Position numbers and translations under genes: made by a program. A stretch of DNA of 7,760 nucleotides from Bacteroidota bacterium. GTDB lineage: Bacteria; Bacteroidota; Bacteroidia; 2-12-FULL-35-15. The notes beneath the pieces were generated by a model. It had not been told where the DNA came from. It was given only the letters and a program-made list of their open reading frames with translations, and made no database searches. The stretch is taken from assembly GCA_026391935.1 (NCBI GenBank), contig JAPLDC010000519.1, forward strand, positions 1 through 7,760. Direction: 5' to 3'. Shown piece by piece: positions 1 to 6,787 of the stretch (position 1 is the first letter of the stretch; every line of letters begins with the position of its first letter).

Positions 1-245
1 CTGTACAACATAAACGAACGCATTACATCAAAATACCCTTTTGAATATAATGTTTTTTCAATGATATCTTGAATTTCTTCAACAGACCAAACTTCTTTTT
101 CTCCAAGTTTACTTTCAATAATTTCAAGAACTTTATTATCAAGATTTTTCTTTTGGCTTTCAAATCCTTTTTGAACAGCATCTTTAATCTTGTAAAAATG
201 GAACAATTTATATTCTCCATTCCGTTTAATAACGTAGTTTACCAT
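1..245 (-). CDS. ATP-cone domain protein, N-terminal part only (runs off the left edge)
   Basis: Reading the minus strand from the ATG at 243-245 gives 81 codons open to the window edge. Residues 4-16 (YVIKRNGEYKLFH), the KI at 19-20, VEEIQDIIE at 55-63, and the final stretch ending FMLY fit the ATP-cone domain. That domain binds ATP or dATP in ribonucleotide reductases and NrdR and switches activity. What follows the cone is outside the window, so the full product could be a second reductase (class II or III), a cone-bearing small subunit, or a free regulatory protein. NrdR is unlikely because its zinc ribbon precedes the cone and is absent here. It starts 41 bases after the nrdJ stop on the same strand, so co-transcription is likely. 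There is no clear Shine-Dalgarno. I am confident of the domain and unsure of the whole protein. Confidence 0.8.
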   Translation of the reverse strand, partial: MVNYVIKRNGEYKLFHFYKIKDAVQKGFESQKKNLDNKVLEIIESKLGEKEVWSVEEIQDIIEKTLYSKGYFDVMRSFMLY

Positions 246-286
246 AAATATTTTTCTGTTTTAAATAGTTTTATTTTTTAATTTCT

Positions 287-2893
287 TTATCCGCATTTTG
301 AATGGCCACAACTTTTACATTTCAAGCATCCTTCTTCGTAGATCAATCCGTCTTTGTCACCACAACTTGAACATTCTTTATCTTTTGCCTGAGTGCCATC
401 TGGTACAAACTTTTTAAGAGCTCGTTCAATTCCGTTTTTCCAAGTATTTATATTGTCGCTATATAAATTCAAGTTCCCGACTAAGTCAACTACACTGTGT
501 ATAGGCATACCATGACGCAATACACCGGAAATTAATTTTCCATAATTCCAATATTCCTTATTAAATGCTCGAGACAATCCTTCAATAGTAACTTTATAGC
601 CATCCTTATCTACATATTGAAAATCATATCTTTTTCTTCCGGTTTCAGTTACATTTTTAAATATCCAACCTCTGTTAACCCAAGATGGAATAACAAATGA
701 ATCTTCACTTTTTCCAGTAAAAACTTCATACGGTTTGTTATTAAGCAGTCCTACAAATGCAATCCAGTTCTCATCGTGGTTCATAAAACGAACAATTTCA
801 GCTTCAACCTTCATTGGCCTTTTTGGCGGAACTGTTTCAATAATTTCATTTGTTACTTTCTGTTCTACTTTCTTTTCATTCGAAACTAAAACTCCACTAC
901 GTGAGCCATCTCTATATACAGTGATTCCTTTCAAACCTTGTTGCCACGCCTGTAAATAAATTTCACCAACTCTTTCTTCAGAAACATCATTCGGTAAATT
1001 TATAGTTGAACTGATACTATGTGTTGTATATTTTTGAACGATTGCCTGAAGTTCAACACGCTTTATCCAATCAATTTCATTTGCAGTAGAATTTTTATAT
1101 GGACTTTCAGAAATATCAGTCTTACCGGATACTTCCATCCATTTTTTTAATTTATGGTGATACACAACAAATTCCTGCCAAGAATCACCCATGCTATCTA
1201 CGTAATCAACTTTTACGCTTTGATCAAGAGGATTAACTTTTCTTCTTCTCGTATATGACAACATGAATACAGGTTCAATACCTGATGACGATTGAGCCAA
1301 CATGCTTAATGTACCAGTTGGAGCAACTGTACTCAATGAAATATTTCTTCTTCCATGGATCATCATTCTATTATATACATCCGGAAGCTCAAGTTTTAAC
1401 ATGTCGATAAATTCAGAAGTCTTTTCGATTTCAGGATCGAAGGCTTCAAATTTTCCACGCTCAATAGCCATATCAATAGAGCAATCGAACTCTGCACGAC
1501 ATTTTGTTTTCATTAAATTTTCAATTTCGGCAAGGGATTCTTCTGAATCAAAGCCAAAACCTAAAGCAGCAATTGCATCGGCAAGAGCTGTAAAACCTAA
1601 ACCTGTTCTACGCCCTTTTTTACCAGCATTATAAAGTAACTTCCAAGTATCGATCTCCACATGCTTAATATAATCAGGCTCTGGGTCAGCGGCAACTTTA
1701 TCCAAAATTCTTTCAATATGTTGTAGCTCTAAGTCAACAAGGTCATCCATTAATCTTTGTGCCTCATACGTTGTTTCATAAAACGACTTATAATCAAATT
1801 TTGCTTCAGATGAAAATGGATTCTTCACAAAATTATAAAGGTTAAGAGCAATTAATCTACAAGAATCTCCTCCTTGCATAGCAATCTCAGAACATGGATT
1901 TGTTGAAACATTTTTAAATCCTGGATAGATGGAAGAAGTCGAATATTTATGCTGTCTATCCCAAAATATTAATCCAGGTTCAGCAGATTGATGCGCGCAT
2001 TTTACAATCAAATTCCACAGCTCTTTTGCTTTTACCGTTTTTGAATAAATTGGCTTATCCGAATCGATTGGGAAACGTAATAAATAGTCATCATCCTTTA
2101 CAACAGCTGACATAAACTCATCTGACAAGCGAACAGAAATATTCGCTCCGGTCACTTTTGAAAGATCTTGTTTTATTGAAATAAAATCCTGAACATCGGG
2201 ATGAGCAATATCCATTGTGATCATTAATGCACCACGTCTACCATTTTGGGCAACTTCACGGGTTGTATTGGAAAACCGTTCCATAAATGAAACAGCACCG
2301 GTAGTTGATCCCGCAGAATTAGAAACATTTGAACCCGCAGGACGCAATGTGGAAACATCGATACCTACTCCACATCGTCTTTTAAACAATTGGGCCATTT
2401 GCTGATCTGTATAAAAAATACCACCATATGAATCAAATATCTCAGGAAGTACGATACAATTTGAAAGGGATGCAATAACATACGGATTACCCAAAGAAGA
2501 CATAACACTTCCTTGTGGAATAATGGAATTGAATTTTTTGAAATAGCGATAAATTTTCTCTTCTGATAAAAATTCTCTTTCTTGACCATAAGTAGAAAGG
2601 TATTTAAAGCTTCCGTTTAATTCTGTTTTCGTTTTACTAGATTTTTCTATTCTGGCAAATTCTTTTGCCATACGTTTATGCATATCATCAGGGGAAATTT
2701 CCACAAATTCACCCTTTAAATTTTTCATTGCATACTTATTCATCCAGGTTGATGCAGCTAATTCATCGCCATCAAAATAAGCAACACATTTTTTAAAAAC
2801 TGTATCTTTATCGTAGATCATATGCTCTGAAACACTTGATTTAAATGCCACTTTATGCGAATTGGGTGTAAGAATTGTTTTACGCGATTTCAT
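287..2893 (-). CDS. nrdJ: Class II (adenosylcobalamin-dependent) ribonucleotide reductase
   Basis: This 868-residue enzyme reduces ribonucleotides to deoxyribonucleotides for DNA synthesis, using a cobalamin-derived thiyl radical and no oxygen. The finger-loop is visible as NPCSE, with N332, C334 (expected thiyl radical site) and E336. C146 (SNCIVLP) and C345 are the likely redox pair. The phosphate-binding loop APTGTLS is at about 524-530, and NLPND and GITVYRDGSR lie at about 632-665. A linker (about 670-690) leads to a TSCPD-type C-terminal domain. The last 28 residues form a cysteine-rich tail (C841, C844, C856, C859, C862, C867) that probably binds zinc and shuttles electrons to the active site. 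The N-terminus enters the YFDGDELAAS catalytic-domain lead directly, with no ATP-cone. The length is normal for this cone-less subtype. The start is set by the N-terminal fit. No Shine-Dalgarno and no recognisable cobalamin riboswitch lie upstream. Confidence 0.96.
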   Translation of the reverse strand: MKSRKTILTPNSHKVAFKSSVSEHMIYDKDTVFKKCVAYFDGDELAASTWMNKYAMKNLKGEFVEISPDDMHKRMAKEFARIEKSSKTKTELNGSFKYLSTYGQEREFLSEEKIYRYFKKFNSIIPQGSVMSSLGNPYVIASLSNCIVLPEIFDSYGGIFYTDQQMAQLFKRRCGVGIDVSTLRPAGSNVSNSAGSTTGAVSFMERFSNTTREVAQNGRRGALMITMDIAHPDVQDFISIKQDLSKVTGANISVRLSDEFMSAVVKDDDYLLRFPIDSDKPIYSKTVKAKELWNLIVKCAHQSAEPGLIFWDRQHKYSTSSIYPGFKNVSTNPCSEIAMQGGDSCRLIALNLYNFVKNPFSSEAKFDYKSFYETTYEAQRLMDDLVDLELQHIERILDKVAADPEPDYIKHVEIDTWKLLYNAGKKGRRTGLGFTALADAIAALGFGFDSEESLAEIENLMKTKCRAEFDCSIDMAIERGKFEAFDPEIEKTSEFIDMLKLELPDVYNRMMIHGRRNISLSTVAPTGTLSMLAQSSSGIEPVFMLSYTRRRKVNPLDQSVKVDYVDSMGDSWQEFVVYHHKLKKWMEVSGKTDISESPYKNSTANEIDWIKRVELQAIVQKYTTHSISSTINLPNDVSEERVGEIYLQAWQQGLKGITVYRDGSRSGVLVSNEKKVEQKVTNEIIETVPPKRPMKVEAEIVRFMNHDENWIAFVGLLNNKPYEVFTGKSEDSFVIPSWVNRGWIFKNVTETGRKRYDFQYVDKDGYKVTIEGLSRAFNKEYWNYGKLISGVLRHGMPIHSVVDLVGNLNLYSDNINTWKNGIERALKKFVPDGTQAKDKECSSCGDKDGLIYEEGCLKCKSCGHSKCG

Positions 2894-2900
2894 ATATAAT

Positions 2901-2945
2901 AGGTAGTTAGTAAGGAGTAATTTAATTTTCCCGAAAGGTAGATAG
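2901..2945. repeat. Pair of 10-base direct repeats in the nrdJ leader
   Basis: AGGTAGTTAG (2901-2910) and AGGTAGATAG (2936-2945) differ at one base and start 35 bases apart, just upstream of the nrdJ start. They could be repeated binding sites or chance similarity in AT-rich leader DNA. No function is assigned. Confidence 0.4.
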
Positions 2946-3055
2946 AGATTTTTTCCTTTACATTAAATTCCGGTTTGTAATTTTTAACATTTGAATGTCT
3001 TTATTAACACTCTCCGATTTGTCATGTTTTTTTATGTCGCTAAGCATACCCATTC

Positions 3056-3069
3056 ATGACATTGGTCAT
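3056..3069. promoter_or_regulatory. Inverted repeat ATGAC-N4-GTCAT, candidate operator
   Basis: Two perfect 5-base arms are separated by ATTG in the divergent promoter region. The 5-4-5 layout resembles sites of CRP/FNR-family regulators (FNR: TTGAT-N4-ATCAA), but the arms do not match a consensus I know. A third half-site, GTCAT(G), lies at 3021-3026. The assignment as an operator is inference. Confidence 0.35.
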
Positions 3070-3118
3070 ACCAAAAACATGGTTTTAAAGTTACTTTTAT
3101 ATATAGAATTTAATATTA

Positions 3119-3895
3119 GTGGAAACGCACCTATTTGAAAATGTCATTTTCGGACCTATCAACAGCAGAAGACTAGGAGTTTCGTTGGGTGTAAATCTCT
3201 TGCCTCTTGGATCCAAATTATGCAATTTTGACTGTGTTTATTGCGAATGCGGATGGACTGATCTAAAATCTTTTCCTAAAATAAAATTCTTCAGCAGAGA
3301 AGATATCAAAATAAAACTCAAAGAAAAACTAGAAGAGTTATCGAACAATAAAACAGCTCTAAACTCTATAACCTTTGCAGGAAACGGAGAGCCAACAATG
3401 CATCCATTGTTCGAAGAAATAATTGATGACACAATTGAACTCAGAAATTTATTTTATCCAGAATGCAAAATATCTGTTCTGTCCAATTCATTGATGTTGA
3501 ATAATCCAAAAGTTGTTGCTGCCTTAAAAAAAATTGACAACCGTATCATGAAGTTAGATGCAGGAAGCGAAAAAACTTTTCATTTAATAAATCAACCACT
3601 CAATAACAGAAACTTGGATTGGGTAATACAACAATTAAAGAAGTTTAATGGGGACCTTACTATTCAGACCTTATTTGTAAAAGGAGATCATAATGGCGCT
3701 CATATAGATAATACGACAGAAGAAGAAATAAATAGCTGGCTTGAAATTTTGAAAACAATTACTCCAAAAGAAGTCATGCTTTATTCAATCGATAGACCTA
3801 CCCCGGAAAAAAATTTAGAAAAAATCCCAAAAGATAAATTAATAGAGATCGCTGAAAAGGTTAAATTAATAGGAATTGATGCAATTGTAAACTGA
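3119..3895 (+). CDS. Radical-SAM protein, COG0731-like, function unknown
   Basis: This 258-residue protein has the radical-SAM cluster motif CNFDCVYC at residues 35-42 (C35, C39, C42), which binds a [4Fe-4S] cluster and splits S-adenosylmethionine. An extra cysteine, C44, follows. FGPINSRRLGVSLGVNLLP at residues 11-29 precedes the motif, and GNGEPT (88-93) corresponds to the SAM-contacting GGEP-type motif. LSNS (121-124), KLDAGSEKTF (145-154) and YSIDRPTPE (222-230) are also typical of short bacterial COG0731 proteins. The archaeal relative Taw1 makes the tricyclic base of wyosine in tRNA, but the bacterial substrate is not established. The start is GTG: the frame opens only at 3107, after a TAG at 3104-3106, and the GTG places the N-terminus where the family begins. 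It stands alone on the plus strand, divergent from nrdJ and convergent with the Moco operon. It is too short, and lacks a second C-terminal cluster, to be MoaA. Confidence 0.88.
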   Translation: METHLFENVIFGPINSRRLGVSLGVNLLPLGSKLCNFDCVYCECGWTDLKSFPKIKFFSREDIKIKLKEKLEELSNNKTALNSITFAGNGEPTMHPLFEEIIDDTIELRNLFYPECKISVLSNSLMLNNPKVVAALKKIDNRIMKLDAGSEKTFHLINQPLNNRNLDWVIQQLKKFNGDLTIQTLFVKGDHNGAHIDNTTEEEINSWLEILKTITPKEVMLYSIDRPTPEKNLEKIPKDKLIEIAEKVKLIGIDAIVN

Positions 3896-3901
3896 TCAGT
3901 T
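3890..3901. terminator. 12-base palindrome at a convergent gene end, possible weak terminator
   Basis: AACTGATCAGTT is a perfect palindrome containing the TGA stop of the radical-SAM gene and lying in front of the TAG stop (3911-3913) of the opposing gene. On the plus strand it is followed by TTGTTTTTCT. With a minimum loop the stem is only 4-5 A/T-rich pairs, so a working hairpin is doubtful. Confidence 0.2.
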
Positions 3902-3910
3902 ATTGTTTTT

Positions 3911-4282
3911 CTATAAATCCTTTTTCTTATCCATTTCAAGAACGTATATTTTAGTTTGATCCAAAACATTCATATCTCTGCCAAAATCAAGAATAGCTTT
4001 TTCTTGAAACTCTTTTAGCAAAAAATAATTGGGATCACTATTTTCAAAAACCACAAAATATTTATCAGCAAAATGGTTTAATAATTTGCCAACAACGATA
4101 ATATCTGAATCCGTAAAACTATTTTCAGCATTAAAGCGTCTTTCAAATAACATACGATATTCCCTTACAAATATTTCTTTAAGCAAACCGTGTGCATTTA
4201 AAAACGATTCTAAATTCTCTATTTCCCAAATGGCCATATTTTCATACAAATGAAAATCGGTTTTTAAATTTGATACAATCAT
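3911..4282 (-). CDS. Unknown 123-residue protein, last visible gene of the Moco operon
   Basis: I do not recognise this protein. It starts 14 bases after the stop of the MoaC-MoaB fusion, on the same strand, so it is probably translated from the Moco operon message. A short AGG lies 0-2 bases before the ATG, too close to be a good Shine-Dalgarno. The sequence has no cysteine, no signal peptide, no hydrophobic membrane segment and no nucleotide-binding motif. It looks cytosolic and mostly helical, with an aromatic and acidic start (residues 9-28), a charged helix EYRMLFERRF (41-50), a hydrophobic core around DIIVVGKLLNHFADKYFVVF (60-79), and a lysine-rich tail. The lack of cysteine argues against an Fe-S or sulfur-carrier role. 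It may be a lineage-specific factor for Moco or a molybdoenzyme, or only a passenger at the operon end. The reading frame is likely real because the opposite-strand alternatives are shorter and featureless. Confidence 0.65.
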   Translation of the reverse strand: MIVSNLKTDFHLYENMAIWEIENLESFLNAHGLLKEIFVREYRMLFERRFNAENSFTDSDIIVVGKLLNHFADKYFVVFENSDPNYFLLKEFQEKAILDFGRDMNVLDQTKIYVLEMDKKKDL

Positions 4283-4296
4283 CCTATAATTAAATT

Positions 4297-5202
4297 TTAA
4301 TGTTGAGCACCTTCAATAACTCTAAAGATATGTAAAATAGATGGAAATAATGCATCCATAGATTCCTGAGCTCCTCTTGTAGAACCCGGTAAAGCCAAGA
4401 GCAATGTATTTCCCTTCATTCCTGCAACACTTCTTGATAACATTGAGTAAGGGGTACGGTTTTGACCATAATCACGCGCAGCTTCTACCACTCCAGGTAT
4501 TTCTTTATCAAGCAACGGCCGTATAGCTTCAGGAGTAACATCTCTGGGTGAAAGCCCTGTTCCACCAGTAAAAATTATCATATTATTATTTTTATATAAT
4601 TCCATGACTTTATTCTGAATATCCTTTATTTCATCAGGAATAATTACATACTCCGTAACAACAACTTTACATTTATTTAACTTATCAATGATTGCCTTTC
4701 CTGCTTTATCGGTTTTGCTTCCGGCAGAAATAGAATCTGAACAAACGATCACAGCCGCTTTCAGATCTGTTCTATATTTATCAGTATAATCTGACTTACC
4801 ACCCTTTTTAGATAAAAGTTTTATATTTTTTATTTCGATCCCTTTATCGATAGGCTTTAGCATATCATATATTGTAAGCGCTACAACGGAAGCTCCATGC
4901 ATTGCTTCAACTTCTACACCTGTTTTATAGATCGTATGAACTTCCAACCGGATCGTAATTTCGAGATCATTGATTTCAAAATCTACTTTTGTAAATTCTA
5001 CCGGCATAGGATGACAATCCGGAATCATGTCACTTGTTCGCTTCACGGCAAAAAGCCCCGCCGTTTTAGACATTTCAAAAACATCTCCCTTAGGAACTTT
5101 TTTATTAACAACAGCATCAATTGTCTCTTTTTTACTAACTTTTATCAAAGCTTGTGCAATGGCAATACGATGTGTATTCGATTTAAAGGTAATGTCTACC
5201 AT
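4297..5202 (-). CDS. moaCB: Bifunctional molybdenum cofactor protein: MoaC (cPMP synthase) fused to MoaB/MogA (molybdopterin adenylyltransferase)
   Basis: A 301-residue two-domain enzyme. Residues 1 to about 140 are MoaC, which with MoaA makes cyclic pyranopterin monophosphate from GTP. The CHP motif (63-65, H64), YDMLK (112-116; D113 and K116) and GGKS (134-137, K136) match the MoaC catalytic residues. The MoaC signature is altered to TGVEVEAMHGASVVALTIYD (94-113), with AMHGASV where stand-alone MoaC usually has ALTAVSV; I associate this form with fused MoaC-MoaB proteins. Residues from about 147 on are the MoaB/MogA domain, which activates molybdopterin with AMP before molybdate insertion: AVIVCSDSIS (150-159), TGGTG (212-216), PRDVTPEA (219-226) and ALPGST (270-275). 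The gene begins 11 bases after moaE. The start fits the conserved MVDIT N-terminus. The fusion joins an early and a late step of the pathway in one chain. Confidence 0.95.
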   Translation of the reverse strand: MVDITFKSNTHRIAIAQALIKVSKKETIDAVVNKKVPKGDVFEMSKTAGLFAVKRTSDMIPDCHPMPVEFTKVDFEINDLEITIRLEVHTIYKTGVEVEAMHGASVVALTIYDMLKPIDKGIEIKNIKLLSKKGGKSDYTDKYRTDLKAAVIVCSDSISAGSKTDKAGKAIIDKLNKCKVVVTEYVIIPDEIKDIQNKVMELYKNNNMIIFTGGTGLSPRDVTPEAIRPLLDKEIPGVVEAARDYGQNRTPYSMLSRSVAGMKGNTLLLALPGSTRGAQESMDALFPSILHIFRVIEGAQH

Positions 5203-5213
5203 ACTTTTTTATT

Positions 5214-5660
5214 TTAATCTTTATTTACTTTCCATTTATATGAATCATCCTCAAATAATTCTTTCCCCCAAATAGGAACATTCTTTTTTATTCCTTCCAC
5301 AATTTCGCGACAAGCATCAAAAGCCATCACTCTATCCTTGGAAGAAACGAAAACAAAAAGACAGATTTCACCGCTCTTAACGACACCTTTGCTATGATAA
5401 ATATGCATACACGACAGATCAAATTTTGCAAATGCTGCTTCTCTTATCTCATCAAATTTCTCTTCTGCCATATCTTCGTAACAAGTATAATCAATTGCTT
5501 GTACAATTTTTCCTTCGATTTCATCGGCTCTCACCTGACCAAGAAAAATATCGTGAGCCCCAATTGATGTTTTAGTTGAATGTTTGGAAATACTATCAGC
5601 AATAAAGCCAGGAGATATTGCTCCATCGACAAAGACTTTATGTTTTTTTTTCTCTTTCAT
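5214..5660 (-). CDS. moaE: Molybdopterin synthase catalytic subunit MoaE
   Basis: This 148-residue protein is the large subunit of molybdopterin synthase. It takes sulfur from the MoaD thiocarboxylate to convert cPMP into the dithiolene molybdopterin. The family pattern is clear: FLGQVR (39-44), a YEDMAEEKFDEI helix (61-72), HSKGVVKSGE (89-98), SSKDRVMAFDA (106-116), IKKNVPIWGKE (124-134) and a final YKW. K125 corresponds to the catalytic lysine K119 of E. coli by my hand alignment. Two positions differ from E. coli: the HR pair before AF reads D109-R110, and the second lysine (K126 in E. coli) aligns with G132, with K133 next to it. The gene is separated from moeB by 2 bases and from the MoaC-MoaB fusion by 11 bases, so translation is probably coupled. 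The first eight residues are lysine-rich. No Shine-Dalgarno is seen. Confidence 0.94.
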   Translation of the reverse strand: MKEKKKHKVFVDGAISPGFIADSISKHSTKTSIGAHDIFLGQVRADEIEGKIVQAIDYTCYEDMAEEKFDEIREAAFAKFDLSCMHIYHSKGVVKSGEICLFVFVSSKDRVMAFDACREIVEGIKKNVPIWGKELFEDDSYKWKVNKD

Positions 5661-5662
5661 TA

Positions 5663-6787
5663 TTACACGTTTTTACAATTTAACCATTCTGTCACACCAC
5701 CTCTTAATGAGTGCAAATTTTTTATGCCAAAATCTCTTTGCAACTTTTGAATTGCCATTTTACTTCTGACACCACTCTTACAAATTAAAATTACTTTTTT
5801 ATTCTTATCTATTTTTATGACAGCTTCATTGATCAGAGCAAACGGAATATTTATCTCTATCAATTCTTCAACAACCGGTAACTCATTTATTTCACGAACA
5901 TCAATCAATTGCAAATTAAATCTGTCTGATTCCAACATGTATTTCAGATCAGAAACTGAAATTTCAGAAACAGGTTTTTCTTCATTCAAAATACAAAATT
6001 GTCCGTAATCAAAATTTTTATACTCATCAATAGAAAAAACCTTTGTCTGATTTGAACTTGTTATCTGGACTTTATAAAACTGCATTTCGAGTGCGTTCAA
6101 AAATAGTAACTCTCCAGATAATACCTTTCCAATTCCGGTAATGATCTTCAACACTTCAGTCGCTTGCAAAGTACCAATTATTCCGGGTAAAACACCAATA
6201 ACACCAACCTCAGAACAATTCGGAGCTTGCTCAGGAGAAGGAGGTACAGGAAACAGATCTCTATAATTTACACCATTATTAGTTGATTCATCTTTATAAT
6301 TGAAAACTGAAACCTGGCCTTCAAATTTATGAATTGCACCAAAAACTAAGGGCTTTTTCAAGATCGCACACGCATCGTTAATCAAATACCGCGTAGCGAA
6401 ATTATCCGTTCCATCGACAACAATATCATAATCCTTTAATATATCTAAAGCGTTCTTATTTGTAAGCTGATCAATAAATTTAATAAATTTTACATTGGGA
6501 TTTTGTTTGCCCAATCTTTCAACTGCAGTATCAACTTTACTTTTATTAATATCCGTTTGATAATATAATACTTGTCGCTGTAAATTGGATTCACTTATAA
6601 TATCATGATCAACAATTCCAATCGTCCCTACACCTAATGCTGTTAAATATTGCAAAACAGGACAACCTAATCCGCCAGCGCCAATAACCAACACTGAAGA
6701 TGTTTTTATTTTCTCCTGACCTTCCATTCCAATTTCAGATAACTGGAGATGTCTTTGATATCTTGATATTTCAGCAGCGTCTAACAT
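5663..6787 (-). CDS. moeB: MoeB-type MoaD adenylyltransferase with C-terminal rhodanese domain
   Basis: This 374-residue E1-like enzyme adenylates the C-terminal glycine of MoaD so that it can accept sulfur. Residues 1 to about 250 are the ThiF/MoeB fold: RYQRHLQLSEIG (9-20), the ATP loop GAGGLG (36-41), ESNLQRQ (66-72, R71), DGTDNFATRYLIND (125-138, D128) and the conserved C191 in NCSEVGVIGVLPG. About 275-374 is a rhodanese domain with the active-site loop CKSGVRS (336-342, C336), which likely carries the persulfide. MoeB proteins usually hold zinc with two CxxC pairs. Here the first reads NYRD (174-177) and the second is absent apart from a lone C265, so the protein is probably zinc-free. 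The start codon directly follows the moaD stop and has a strong GGAGG site. ThiF in thiamine synthesis is the main alternative, but the Moco operon context favours MoeB. Confidence 0.92.
   Translation of the reverse strand: MLDAAEISRYQRHLQLSEIGMEGQEKIKTSSVLVIGAGGLGCPVLQYLTALGVGTIGIVDHDIISESNLQRQVLYYQTDINKSKVDTAVERLGKQNPNVKFIKFIDQLTNKNALDILKDYDIVVDGTDNFATRYLINDACAILKKPLVFGAIHKFEGQVSVFNYKDESTNNGVNYRDLFPVPPSPEQAPNCSEVGVIGVLPGIIGTLQATEVLKIITGIGKVLSGELLFLNALEMQFYKVQITSSNQTKVFSIDEYKNFDYGQFCILNEEKPVSEISVSDLKYMLESDRFNLQLIDVREINELPVVEELIEINIPFALINEAVIKIDKNKKVILICKSGVRSKMAIQKLQRDFGIKNLHSLRGGVTEWLNCKNV

Larger units (their letters stand above)
2894..3118. promoter_or_regulatory. Divergent intergenic control region between nrdJ and the radical-SAM gene
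   Basis: These 225 bases separate the two divergent start codons and should hold both promoters. No gene is visible in either direction; short ATG-led frames close quickly. There is an inverted repeat at 3056-3069, a further GTCATG at 3021-3026 that is the reverse complement of CATGAC at 3055-3060, CATACC twice exactly 22 bases apart (3045-3050 and 3067-3072), and a near-identical 10-base direct repeat in the nrdJ leader. Possible matches to the Bacteroidota -7 element (TAnnTTTG) are TACCTTTC on the minus strand near 2934-2941 and TACTTTTA on the plus strand near 3092-3099. Neither has a convincing -33 partner, so I do not assign promoters precisely. Confidence 0.5.

Noticed and set aside
23..220. 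Lysine-rich 65-residue minus-strand reading frame
   Set aside because: It overlaps the ATP-cone reading frame in another phase, has low complexity, and shows no family pattern; the ATP-cone frame is the real one.
3033..3048. TATG-N8-CATA inverted repeat
   Set aside because: Arms of four A/T-rich bases are too short to separate from chance.
3092..3110. NrdR box suggested by TATATATAG
   Set aside because: Only the right half resembles the NrdR consensus; the left half reads TTTT instead of ACAC, there is no second box, and such AT runs are expected by chance.
2894..3118. Cobalamin riboswitch upstream of the B12-dependent nrdJ
   Set aside because: I found no B12-box-like segment or the expected conserved helices on the minus strand, and the likely leader is AT-rich and short.
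3119..3895. Radical-SAM gene as MoaA of the neighbouring Moco operon
   Set aside because: It is about 70 residues shorter than MoaA, lacks the second C-terminal cysteine cluster and the terminal GG, lies on the opposite strand, and has COG0731-type motifs.
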